A DNA stretch of 64,000 nt from Hofstenia miamia (taxonomy: Eukaryota; Xenacoelomorpha; Acoela). The stretch's first letter is position 1, and each line of letters opens with the position of its first letter. The DNA lies in contig SCFE01000002.1 in the NCBI GenBank assembly GCA_004352715.1, positions 5,568,896-5,632,895 on the forward strand, given 5' to 3'. The notes beneath the pieces were generated by a model. The model worked only from the letters and a program-made list of their open reading frames with translations. It was not told the origin of the DNA and made no database searches. This document shows positions 23,291-35,694 of this stretch, piece after piece. The translations under genes were made by a program, and so were the position numbers.

Positions 23291-23689
23291 ACATGATAAT
23301 TCCATCAAAGCAATTGCTTGTGAAAGCTGACCCTAAGTTTGTTTAAATGCATAAAATATATTAGTGTTATTGCTTGCAGTATACGTATAATACGCACACA
23401 TTTAATTTTTTTCACATAGGGATAAGCTAGAAAACGGCATTTTGATAAAAGTCTATATCGAATTTGCAATTCATTAAATCAGCATGGTGATGCCTTTATA
23501 TATAATATTGTTACTGAGGACAAGACATAAATAAGAGAAATTTGTTTAAAAGTGGTTTGCCCAGGTCCCTGGGAAATATTTGGTTTATGCATTTCAAGAA
23601 TTTGTTATTTGATGGAATAACCTGATTGCTGCCAATGGTACTTATATTATAAAATAATTAGATAAGTTTTTCAAACTAGTATTTAATGC

Positions 23690-24210
23690 AGTTCAACAAA
23701 AACTGTTTTAGTTTTTTGTACTGTGCTGCTTTCTTTGTTAGTCCGAGGCATTTTTGAATGAAACACGTACCTATTTGTTGCCTGATGCTATAACTCTATT
23801 CTCAATCTTCCTTAGCATGCTGACTTTCTGTCATTCTCTACCTGTCTTTTTCTGCTGTTACTGTATAAGCCTACTTTCTTCATTTCTCATCCGTCTACAT
23901 GCAATCACCTCTGTGATGTTCTATCGCCTAAAATACTTTGTTGATTTCCACTTTCTCAGTTACTCTACACTAATTTTTTTTTTGATTTCTATAGCTACAT
24001 AATTTAGTTTATAGATCTACTGGTTGTACCTCCTTTCTTACTTCTTTGTGACCTGCTTTCAAAACTTTACTTTTCCCTCTCTCTCATTAATTCTTAATTC
24101 TCTTATCGCCTTTATTTCATTTAGTTCCAGATGTCTTATATGTTCTTATAATTGCTATAATAAAAATTTTTTTTCATATATTTGGCGACCATCTATCATT
24201 TCCATTTAAT
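23690..24210 (+). other. pyrimidine-rich stretch
   Basis: One strand is unusually rich in T and C over about 500 bp, producing hydrophobic open frames (23754-24002, 24024-24209) that I consider compositional artefacts. Confidence 0.45.
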
Positions 24211-24527
24211 CAATTTATAGTTAAAAACGATTTTCTTGAGATAATGAAAAAGTCACATGTAACAGACTTTTATAAAAATTGAGATCTCCTTATTGCGAAA
24301 AATTATTGGCAGTCACTTTCACAAATACAAGCAGTTACTTTTATATGTTTAAAATATATACAGAATATATAGGCTACAGTACAAAACCGTCTGTTGCACG
24401 TATTTTTTACAGATATATTCGCAAGATGTATATTTTAAGAAAAATTTGTGTTTAGAAATTATTTAAATATAACTAACCTGGGTAAGCATCGTTTTTCAAT
24501 AAAAATTGAAAAAGTAAAAAAGAAATT

Positions 24528-24730
24528 TGATTTTCAGAAACAATTAGTTGTACTAAAAAATTTATATATATATATANNNNNNNNNNNNNNNNNNNNNNNN
24601 NNNNNNNNNNNNNNNNNNNNNNNNNNNNNNNNNNNNNNNNNNNNNNNNNNNNNNNNNNNNNNNNNNNNNNNNNNNNNNNNNNNNNNNNNNNNNNNNTTGA
24701 TTTTCAGAAAACAATTAGTTGTACTAAAAA

Positions 24731-24769
<39 letters not shown>
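24528..24769. repeat. duplicated gap flanks with (AT)n
   Basis: TTTTCAGAAA(A)CAATTAGTTG and the following bases occur on both sides of the N run 24577-24696, each running into an AT tract (to 24769). One A differs. Most likely two ends of one AT-collapsed locus. Confidence 0.8.
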
Positions 24770-24771
<2 letters not shown>

Positions 24772-25405
24772 GCTTGTGCATATTTTGGTTATGCTTGAAA
24801 AGTTGAGGGAGTTTGGTGCAATTTTGTTAAAAATATCTTTGTAAAACATACGATGAAGTTTTGCACTAAAATTTGTCGTAATTAGGGGAATCTTCTGTTA
24901 TAAACTGTGTTATTTATTACATTTTCGGGTATTTTACACCCAAGGGGTAAACTCGACAAATTATCATTGAATAAATCATAACGTCACTGAGAAAAATTCA
25001 AATATATAAAGCAAATTTTGGCAAAGATCGATTAAATTTGAATCCGTATGAGCGAAAATTTACATAGTGGCATTTCTTTTATTAATCTGTGATGTTGTAC
25101 TGCAACTTGAAATTTTATTTTAAATTTTTATTTACAGATTTGTACAAATTGTATCATTTCAGTTTTGGTAGGGATGTTTTATGATTAAGTGCTTAATTAT
25201 TGTTGTATAATTGTTTTTATTAATGCTTTAATAATATCTAAACTCTATCAATCTATGAAAAAGACAAATGCATAACTCAATGAGAAAAACGGATAACCAA
25301 GAAGGGGCTTTAGGGGATTTCATCAACGAGTGATTTTTAAGGAAATTTGCGCCACATCAGGTTGTTCAAGTTCAAATTTTCAAACATGTAAAAATATGGA
25401 CGACC

Positions 25406-25408
<3 letters not shown>

Positions 25409-25440
<32 letters not shown>
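25409..25440. repeat. (AT)n microsatellite
   Basis: About 16 AT units. A second, interrupted tract lies at 25898-25952. Confidence 0.9.
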
Positions 25441-25443
<3 letters not shown>

Positions 25444-25892
25444 TGTAGGAAAAAGGCAGAATCAATCTAGTTAGTTTGCAATAATCGATTAATATATATT
25501 AATCGTGATATTGAATCACATTTTTTAATCTTTAATGTTTCAATCATTTAATTTTAATCATTTTTTAATATTAGCACTGCATATATTTATTCATTAATAC
25601 CATTCAATGTCTACGTCGATTTAAAGTGGAGCGGTTGTAAGCGTCATAACTTATACCTAAATGTAGCTAAGGATCAATAATAAGAAGGATGAAATGAGTA
25701 AGCTGCCAAACAGTATATTATTTAAATGAAACAAAATCATTAAAACTATTACTTATAAAAATGACTAATATAAGCGTCTTTCATTGCGTGAATACTTTTT
25801 CTTCGTTAATTGTCATTTGTTGTTCTTGCTGTAGACCTATGTTGACAATGCATTTTCAAATTACAAAGATATCTATATATCCTAGGTATCGC

Positions 25893-25931
<39 letters not shown>

Positions 25932-26632
25932 TACATGTATATATATATATATGGATCAAAAATCATGAATAAGGATCTACAGACACTAGATAACATAAAA
26001 CGATATCATAAGGAGTTCGCTGGATCGTATAAAATTTCGCATAATGGTCAATAATAGTTTCCAAAGTCGGATTTTGAAATTGAAATCTCATAATTAAAAA
26101 GTTGTTAAGAATTTTGTTAACTAGCAGTAGTTTGTTAGAATTGTTGCTTCTGAGTATTTTGATAGACCTGAACGTAGTGTTGCTTTATAAATTTGTGCAC
26201 GCAGGTAGGATATTTCGAAAAAACTAATTCAGGTACAATAATAAATACAAAAAGAAGAGTTATTAGAAATAAATTTTCAGTTTGTGTATTGAGCATATTG
26301 CAGCCATGATTTTTATCAACATCTCTCAGGTTTTGGGAAATTTTTTTAAATGAAATCTATAAAAATTCGAATATAATTTACAATTTGAAAGAGAAATAAT
26401 ATGCAAAAGTATATTCGGATTGTGTACGTTTCTAGATATATTTAATGTCTTGAAATAATTGTCAAAAGAGGACAATCTCTATAATATATATATATATCAA
26501 AAACATTATCGAAATTCACGTTGTGATAATAGTGATTAAAGTAAAAATATCTTACATAGTCTCTATAGGTTATTTTTATTGATAGACATTATGTGGGAGC
26601 TGAATAAAAATGGAGTAATATCCTAAGCTTAC

Positions 26633-26686
26633 CTTTTTGAACTTCATTCATAGCACTGACAAGCTTACGATACATACTCAACATAT
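26633..26686 (-). CDS. candidate 54-nt internal exon
   Basis: On the minus strand, a TGCTGTTTCTAG acceptor is followed by 54 bases open in one frame (MLSMYRKLVSAMNEVQK) and then a GTAAGC donor. The length is a multiple of three. The peptide looks like ordinary charged protein sequence and unlike the low-complexity frames around it, but I do not recognise the gene and found no partner exon. Confidence 0.35.
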
Positions 26687-29100
26687 CTAGAAACAGCAAA
26701 TAGGTGTTCCACAATCACAACTTATTCTTTTCATATTCTTAGACTTATTACATTACAATTATTTCTTAAACTAACTTTATTGCATTCAGAACACTCTAAG
26801 ACTATCCCATGCATACTACAGATTTTATAGACTTCTAAGCATTCATGCCTTTCAAAGTTTTCAATTTTTTCAGTTTTTAACATGTATTCAAATGATTTGT
26901 ACTCCCTAATATTACTTTTATGACACAAATGAGTAATATCACTATACTGACCAGACCTGAAAACCCCAGTCATAACATATTTTCTCCAAAAAGTATCAAC
27001 ATTTTTAGTTTTCACTTTTTGTGTTTTTTTATATTGCTCTTGTATTTAAGTGCTAGTGAGAGAATATGTGACACACTCTTAGGAATTAATGCTAGGAACT
27101 TTTGCTCTTAAGTGTTATAACCGGAGCGGTTCAAAGATCAATACGGTAAACCTTTATCATTTTAGACTAATCAGGTCCATTTTCATTGCTAAGTAATTTT
27201 TGTGTGCTTATGGTCGCTTTCGCCTTTTCAACTTGCGCTTATCGTCGTTTGCGCTTTTCGGCATTCGCTTGTAGCGCTTATGAATTTTACTTTTATTATC
27301 TACACTGTCCTCTAGAATAGAATGGAATAGAAGAATCCCTGATTAGAGTGCGAAAGAGAGTCAATAAAAATATTGATGTACACTCATAAAAGGTGAATAC
27401 CGATGTTGACATGCTACAAGGATTTTGATCTTTCCGTTACTAGTGACACCTTATTGGCTTTCTTGGAAATACATAAAGATCAATTTCGAACATTGTAAAG
27501 TCAAATAGAATTTTGTGCAAACGAGTGATGGTCACTCAGAAAGGGTCGCCTGTTTAATTGAAGTTTCACTCCACTGCTTGTATGGGATTCTAAAATAAGT
27601 AAATTACATTTTTCTGAAGTTATAACTTACGCTTCATACGTTACAATATATTGTACATAAGTACTATATTTTTATTAATGCAATATTTTGACCCATGACC
27701 AAACCCGTAACGCAGACAATCAACCCATGACCCGACCCATAGTATGTTGACCCACGACCCGACCCATAGGTCACACAGTCAGCTTTTGATCCGAGTTGTA
27801 TTTGAAAATATCTAACTAACCTAACATAAGCAATGTATTAATAGTAATAAGAAAAGATAAATATAAAAAGTGGAATATAATGCAAATTTAAAAACAATTA
27901 ATTTTTAGAAAAACACTAGCTTCGATCTTATATCGTGAAATCCGACTTCTTTATCCACTAATATTTCACCGAAATCTTTCAAACAGTATATTTGTATGAC
28001 CCGAAAATTTTAAAAACTTTGACTCATGACCCGACCCAACCCAACTTTTCTTTGACCCTATTCACAGGTCGGGTTGGGTCGACACGTTTGCCACCCTGCC
28101 CTACACTTTTGTCTGTGACCGGTACCTTCCCTACTCCAACTTTTGAATTATTACAGAGAACAATCTAGAAGTTCCTAACGCCAATCGCGTTTTTCAAAAG
28201 CAAATAAAAAAATCCCTTATCTTATTCAACTTTTGACTTTTAACTATGAAAACAGAATCTAAAACAACAAGTATTTAGAATCACTTGTATTCGTTGATGT
28301 AATGATTTCAGCCTATTGCTAATTTAACCGCTGTTTGTAGTGGTTCATAATTGAGATCATATTTAAACGTTGACTATAATAAATCTATATGTTGTTTATA
28401 AATTTTTGAATTAGAATTATTTAAAACAAGAGACTGTCCTCTTAAGATAATTAAGTGTTCATCGAAAAGGAGTTTCTAGATTTTAAAACAAATTAAAAGT
28501 TATTTCAGAAATAAATGTTAATAATCTAGCAATTATGTCTGCAATATTCTCAGAGGAATTTTAATTTATAGCAAAACAAAAGTGAAAGCTAGAATAATAT
28601 ACATTAATAATGTATATAAATATCGCAAATACATTCTTTATACGTCATTTACTTATGCTAACCATTGAAACTTACGAAAACATTTGTGTGAAGTATATGT
28701 AATAATGTGAAAATATTATTCAAAATGTAAATAAATTTATAATGCTAAGCAGTACAGTATACCACTGAATATGGTAAAATGCTCTAACACCTCTCATAAT
28801 GCTCAAATATGAAGATTATCAGTTAAAAAGTGTAATATTTTGTAAACATTTTGATGAAAGATGCATCTTAAGGTCAGTTTTTGAAATATTTTGAGAGTTG
28901 CTGGAAGAGGTTTGATCTGGTACTTGCTTGTGACTGCTTCTTAAACATTCGGCATGGATCACTAATCTGGATCATGAAAATAGATGTGCTTTTAACAAAC
29001 AGCCTGACACTAAACATGTCTTTGTGTCGAGAACATGGATTGAAATGCACTCGCTACATTTTAACATATTGACTAACAATCACGTATTAGCACTCACACA
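26687..29100. other. gene-free region with motif arrays
   Basis: A 94-codon minus-strand frame (26731-27015) with four Cys in its C-terminal half is unrecognised. A cluster of GCGCTT/TCGCTT-like motifs lies at 27205-27285. CCCGACCC arrays are listed separately. Nothing else was identified. Confidence 0.4.
27690..28098 (-). repeat. CCCGACCCA motif arrays with a hAT-like end
   Basis: ACCCGACCCAT and GACCCAACCC variants recur near 27690-27780 and 28020-28080. The right edge is GGGTCGACACG then TTTGCCACCCTG, whose reverse complement starts CAGGGTGGCAAAC, a hAT-type terminus. No matching left terminus was located. Confidence 0.45.
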
Positions 29101-30185
29101 CTTTGTCACCGCACTTAATTATATGCACCTTTTCCTTAATTTATTTGCTTGCACTCCTTTTCAGTAATGATTAAACAATAGAGTGCAGTAGACAAACAGT
29201 TGTTTACTATTATTGTTAATCTTTAAATGTACGCACTAAATTTGGAATTAGATTTTACAAACAGTAATGTATAAAAATTTGAAAAAAAGAATTTACAAAT
29301 TTTTGGAGCATTCCTGAAATCTTATTGATAAATATACTTAGACGGTTATTAAGAATACTTTGACATGTTTGATCGAAATACCAATCGTATTACGAACATA
29401 ACGTAAATACCATTTATATTGAAGATAACATGAAATGTTCAAGCTTTATAATGGAAATAATAAATTATTTTATGCAAAAATAAGTGCACAAGTACATTTT
29501 TAACAGGGGTATTTACAAGGTCACCCAATGGTTTGGGGATTAATTGTGTCAAATGGGGATCCCGTGTACTTCATGGGCTGAAATAGGTAGTTGCGGATAA
29601 TAACATCTGGTCGCATGAGTTTCATGGGGATTTGTGGGGCTAGTACTGCAAGTCTATACTGCCATCATAAGTTTGTCTTAATTGCTTTCCGAAATCAAAG
29701 GAAAAGGCGGCGCATCTAGTCTATATTATTGGCAAAGGGCATTCACTTCAACATCTCAGGAAGTTTGATTAATTTAATTGCATATCACTAAACGGGATTC
29801 AAAACATTCTGTACAACAAAGTGAAATAGTATATGTAGTAACAGTAAACTGTCCGACAAAACCTTTCTGACAAGAAATGATCGTAGATGCTTTTATAAGT
29901 GCTGACAAACGGTCATAATTTAACATTTGATTTTCTCACAAATGTATTAACATAACGAATTGAAGATAATATTCCTCAGATTGTAATTATGATCCTAATT
30001 TCGTCCTATGACTGAAACAACCTATCGGTAATTGCTACATCAAGCCACATTAGGAAAGTTAAACAACTTGTTAAACCTTAATATGTCTTTTGAAAATTCT
30101 GATATCTTAAGTAAAGCGTCAGATTGTTTCTTTAACTGAATGAAGCAAGTCGTTTAAAAATGAATTTTGAGGATCTCTTTGAAAC

Positions 30186-30531
30186 AAGGCACCTGTAAGT
30201 CGACCTTTTTAAGCTCGAGTCGAGTTGGAACCCTAACTCGGGAGCTCGAGTCGAGTTACAATATATTTCGATATTTTTCCCTTTAGTCTAAAGTTATATA
30301 TAACTGTTCTACCCTATATAAATGTGAGACAGAAATGCAACATGTTAGCTCAATGATAGAAGTCAAGCTTACAATTTAAGATAAGCGAAAGGTCGATGGA
30401 TTCTTCAACATTACAGGCAAAAATTGAAGAAGAATAGATGGCAGGGATACAATTAACCAGTTGGATTATAGTACTCATTATGAGTTGAGTTTTTGAACCT
30501 CGAGTCGATTTCGAGTACTCGCAGTGCCCTA
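30186..30531 (+). mobile_element. hAT-type MITE with CTCGAGTCGAG motifs
   Basis: 346 bp. The left end AAGGCACCTGTAAGTCG and the inverted right end TAGGGCACTGCGAGTACTCG are similar. Flanks TTTGAAAC and GTTAAAAC agree at six of eight positions. CTCGAGTCGAGTT motifs cluster near both ends. It has no counterpart in repeat copy B, so it inserted after the two copies separated. Confidence 0.6.
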
Positions 30532-31720
30532 GTTAAAACTGAAAGTGCTATCAACCTCACAATTCGTCTGAAATAGCGATTGTGAATTTCGCGATATTTG
30601 ATTTATAAAAGTTGTTATTCTCATTACGCTTCATTTACATTCATCATAAAAATCACAGTACTGAATTGAAATTACAAAAAAATAATATCTTCAACCGGAT
30701 TTGGACATCGAATATCTCAGCCCACCCGACCTGACACGACCCTAATTACAGTTACATTTAACAAACATTTTCTTTTCAACGCTGTAAAATGTTTATATCG
30801 TATATATATGATGAATTATTTACTGTGATCGTTCAACTTCTATACTACAAGTAATGCTGAATTACTGCAGCTCTGCATGTACCTTTGGAATTTATGATTT
30901 AGTTTGAACATGTTTCTCGGCCGGAATTCGCTATTGTTTAATGTAACGGTTCACGGCAATGAAGGTGCGTCATAATGTCTGCAAAAGCAATAGATTTCCA
31001 CATTCTAGCTCACCATTGAACCTGTTTGACCCTTGCTACTCGTATCTGAATGACTCTTTCACTGTGATCTGTTATCAACGCTGCATGTTCATGTACCTAC
31101 TGACCTATAGAAATTGACATTGACTGAAAACCTAGGCCCAAGTTCGGTCCGGCCCAAATCCGGCTTGGCTCTTCAAACAAATTCCGATTCGGCTCCTTTT
31201 ATGATTCTTGCCAAAAGGAATTCTTCAATTTTTATTTTTGTTAGACCAAATTGATCGAAATTCGTAACCAGATCAATACACTGCAATTTGAATTACTGTT
31301 GTGTAATAGCAAGTTATTTTGAAATTTCGACCGAATTTTTTGGTCTTTTTTTCAGTACCTCGTCCAAAGCATGATTCAGTTCTTGTCCATATAACCCGCC
31401 CTGCAGTGCCATGCCCGGTGAATATCCATTTCTACTGACCTGTCAAAATTAATAACCTTGAAATTGTATGAATACCAAAATTAGTCTTGCTGTTAATTTA
31501 GTCTAATTCCTTTTCAAAACATAATTTTTTAATATATGGTAATGATGACCAAGCAATAATTGCGATAGTTACGTCTTTGGGTAAAGAAACAAAGTAGGTA
31601 TATCTCCATCTTTGCAAATTATTCAATCTCCACTAAAAATATGAACATTTTTATCCATTCAATTTTCTACTAATTGGAATTTTCTTAAAAAAAGAATTGA
31701 GTCGAGTTTTCTTTTTTTTT

Positions 31721-33161
31721 NTGCAAGTAAGAAGAAAATTGCAATTTATTACTCGTTTGTTATTTGTTTGGTTAGAATGTTCCAATGTGGAAGGAATTCC
31801 CTAGGAGAGAACATTCTACACTATCTATCAGCAAAAAGGTTCATAATGCGCTTACAGGCAATCTGATTAATAAGACATAACCTAATCAATGTTAAACGTC
31901 ACTACCACATCAATGACATTAAATGCTGTCTCCCTTTTTATGACACATTTTTTTGTCTTGATATAGTTTTAGTTATCAATCAGGCTCAGTCGTCTAAATT
32001 TTCCGGAGGCTAGTTGACTTAAAATATGTCGGCTCTAATCATTAGCCCTTTAACTATAAAAATAGACCCGTTGTTTTGGCCGTGTCCGTATCCTACGCCA
32101 GTTATTCCAATAGCTAAATGTTATTTAAAAAATATCATTTGATGCAACAAGAAAACCTTCAAGTCTGCTATTATACATATACAGGCATACTTAAACGATC
32201 ATAACACCCATCAATATATTTTACGTCAAAACCCAAATTATGTAATATTGTAGACATCACTGAGAAGGTAAATTTTATATCATGTAGTCATATCTAACTC
32301 CTGTTTCCAGTAGATCTATCAACACTTTGATTAATCAATTCGTTGAAAAATGAGCATCAAACCTCATAACTTTAATTGGCAACACATAAAGCAGTATGAA
32401 AATACATTAAATGGACAATAAACTGCACTTCTTTTACAAATTTGTGAAACAAGTAAACTACATTAATTCAATTCAAACGTTATTGAACGTTTTCTGAAGC
32501 TAACAACTTANNNNNNNNNNAAAAAACTTCAAAGGAGATTGATTTGACAAAAAAATTAATTACACTGTAGGCTAAACCTAGTTAAATCAATTTGAATTTA
32601 AACCTCCCCCATCTATTATAAACATATTGCATATGGTCATGGTGTGAGCAACATTCAATGCCGAATTAAGTTAAAGTGAAAATGGTTTGAATGATAAATA
32701 TGTGTTCATAAGCCAATCGGGTTCAAATAATTCATTGGATTCCAATGTTAAATACATTTCGCAATCTATTAACATTAATTGTATAGTGAAATATATTAAT
32801 ATCTTAAATAAACTTTTAGCATGTCAAAATTTACAGGAAACAAAATATTTTAGGCTAGCTGTTGTTGCCATGGGCTTTAGACCACATTAGAATTTGATCA
32901 TTAAACAATGGAAGAATCTGAGCGTTTTCCACTGAAAAAAAGATAATTCAAGTATAGGAATAAATTTTTATCAAAATTTTTTTCCAAAACAGTAAGCACA
33001 CTTGTCCAATTCGCAGGATTCCCAGATTACAATGATCTTTCTTCTCTGGGTTGTTGTTGGAGTATACAATTGGTTGCACGTTACTTCGCTAAACTGCAAG
33101 TAAGAAGAAAATTGCAATTTATTACTCGTNTTATTGAACGTTTTCTGAAGCTAACAACTTA
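31721..33161. other. misordered contigs inside repeat copy A
   Basis: The 35 bases at 31722-31756 recur at 33095-33129, and the 31 bases at 32480-32510 recur at 33131-33161, each ending or starting at an N. In copy B the sequence before 31720 is followed about 60 bp later by the sequence found at 32521. Swapping 31722-32510 with 32521-33129 resolves both overlaps. Confidence 0.85.
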
Positions 33162-35690
33162 AGGTTCTTACGTTACTATATTATGTAAATGATCACTATA
33201 TTTTTACCAATGCAATGTCAGAAGAAAGAGTACGAATTAGTGAAATTCAATAATTTGATTGGCAAAAATGTAATTAAGACTAGAATTACAACAAGTAGCT
33301 ATCTTTGAGCTATTTCTATTCGTTTGAAATGTCGCAATTATTGTAATCAAAATAGAATTATTTAACTGGAGGTTGTAGATTTACCTGTTTTAACCTGACC
33401 GTATTAACCCAGACCGAATCCAGAACTAGTTGACACTAGATGGCATTCAGCAATGTGTTAGGAATTGGATTATTTATAAGCTTAGAAAACACACAATGAA
33501 TATTAAAACGTCCTACAGCGTTTTATATCAATATAACACTTATAAGACTCATTGAAAAGGTTTTATTTGTTATTGGGTAACGATCAAATGCTTTGCAAGT
33601 TTTGGACCCATGTAATTTAGAGCCTTTTGGGTCCCAGCATATCAAAATAGCAAAGTAATTATAAATTATAAACATTGGTGTAAAGTTGAAAAATATTTTT
33701 AAGAAACAATTTTAGTCAATTTTTAAAACTCAATAGCTATGGAGCTACAACATATTTAGTAAAAAGTGTCTAATACACAACAAAATGGTTGCCGAAAATA
33801 TAATACATAATATTGAAGAGCTTGGGTGGTGGCCTCGTATTGCGATCTCCACTGTATTTTGCAAAATTTGCAAATTTTTTGTACAACATTTGCAAATTTT
33901 GCAGAGTTTTGCAAGCTTCATTTTACTAGGACAGCAGTAAGCTGGAACTCTTTAAAATTGATGAACTATGTTGAAATTTCTGCTATAAATCTACATGAAG
34001 GTTAGTGTAATGAGCAATACATATATACATTGATATGTAGAATACTTTACTTACAAAGAAATTTTTTAGAAATAACATCAAAGAAATGGCTCTAAGTTTA
34101 AGACGATCGAACAACAAGAACAAAGAATCATACCATGTTCAGAGCTCGTATGCCCAGCCCGGGCACGTAGAACTTTATCCGTATCCCCACCACGGTCGCT
34201 ACCTCTAGCGATTAGATTACTACAAAATGATTAATTATACGCAAAACACTAAATAAAGAAAGTATTTCTGGGCTGGGACATAAATAAAACTTGCATTTTC
34301 CTACATTTATTTGAATTTGCAATGCTCGCCTCAATTTTGTGGAAAATCCGATAATGACCAAAAGTGACCTGACCGAGGTGAGGAAGAAGGAACTCATATA
34401 ATGTGTTCTTGCCTCTCCCATTGCACTTGTTGCAAATATGTAAACTTCATAGAGCAAATACGTCCCATTTTCCCTTTTTCAAAATAAATGAACACAAAGG
34501 AACTGATATTCGAAGTAAGTTTCAAGATCTAACTGAAGCCGTTCAGCCTACATAATGTAGAATCAACACACTGCTTAGGATTGACCGTAAATAGCTTTTA
34601 CTATTACTTTTCGTAGAGTACAACCGGGATTTCCCACTTAGTAGTCGATTCCAACTATCTCTTACTGCTCGATTAATTAGACTGTGTATTGTGCAATAAC
34701 TTTTTTACGACATTAGAAGGTAATAACCAGATTCTCTTTAGGAGTAGAAGATATCATCAGGGTCGGAACCCGAAGCGGTGCTATGCAATCAGGAATGAAG
34801 TGGTTACCAGCAGTGATCTCCAATGCTATGCCATGGTATGTAACTCATAAAGGCACTAGCTCAGTGAACGTGGTAGTAATGGAGGTGATCCTAGTGGTGC
34901 TCACCCTATGTTATTTTGTACAATAATTGCTCTTGTTATGATGAGTAACAAATGGAAGTTCGCAACCGTGACGCTTTCGCTTTTTATATATCTTACATGT
35001 AGAAAACCCTAAATATAAATAGATACATGGCCCTCGGTACATGGGAGCAATTATTGTGGTGATAAAACAACCGTCACTTAAATACATCTCTAATAATTAT
35101 CAACGAATGTAATGATATGCTCGTAGGCATTTCTTATGTTTAATAAATCTGTTGTTTATTAGCGACAATAAATTTGGATCTAAAAAAAGGGTTAGCCTAA
35201 GGTTAGCTATCCAGCTATTTTGAATGTGGAGGTTTATTATCAAGTGAATCGATCGATAGGTAAACTAAACGAAGAAAAGCTCCTATGCCTAACATTAACC
35301 TAAAGACACACTTTCACTAGACAGGGCAGAGCGGTAATCATTTAAATCATTTTAAATAAGAATATAGATAATAATAAAAAACTTATTGCTCTTTAGTTCT
35401 CTTGAATGAATTTTGTCTTTTGGAAAGGACGTTTTGCTATCTCTTAAATTTTCAATGAGGAATTTTACTCATTAAATTGAAATCTGTGTTTCAAAGTTCA
35501 CTTAAGCTTCTGAATTTACCCAAATAACGCGCTATGATATAGACACATTCATATTGAAAGCAAATTTAATTTACATTCGCTATTGTGAATTTAAAATTAG
35601 AAAACTATTTAAGTTTTTACACTTCATTTAAACTTCAATATAAATTATCTCTTTAATAATTGCCCCCGGCAGAGGACGTTTTTCCCCAAA
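33162..35690. other. gene-free region
   Basis: An 81-codon minus-strand frame (34212-34457) is unrecognised. Around 34145-34200 and 34755-34910 base composition is less AT-rich, with tRNA-like phrases, but no tRNA or SINE could be supported. Confidence 0.45.
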
Positions 35691-35694
35691 AGGA

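Larger units (their letters stand above)
29125..33161 (+). repeat. large dispersed repeat, copy A
   Basis: Many blocks match copy B in the same order. Examples: CCTTAATTTATTTGCTTG (29133 / 35708), CACCCGACCTGACACGACC versus CAACCCGACATGACTCGACC (30723 / 37430), CCAAGCAATAATTGCGA (31549 / 38358) and CTTCAAAGGAGATTGATTTG (32526 / 38580). Divergence is substantial. No coding capacity was recognised. It is interrupted by a MITE at 30186-30531 and by misordered contigs after 31720. Confidence 0.8.

Noticed and set aside
23754-24209. Hydrophobic open frames resembling membrane proteins
   Set aside because: They arise from a pyrimidine-rich strand; no conserved motif, and frames change without splice signals.
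34640-34930. tRNA- or SINE-like phrases (GTCGATTCC, CACTAGCTCAGTGA)
   Set aside because: No cloverleaf can be folded, and the A- and B-box-like phrases are in the wrong order or too far apart.
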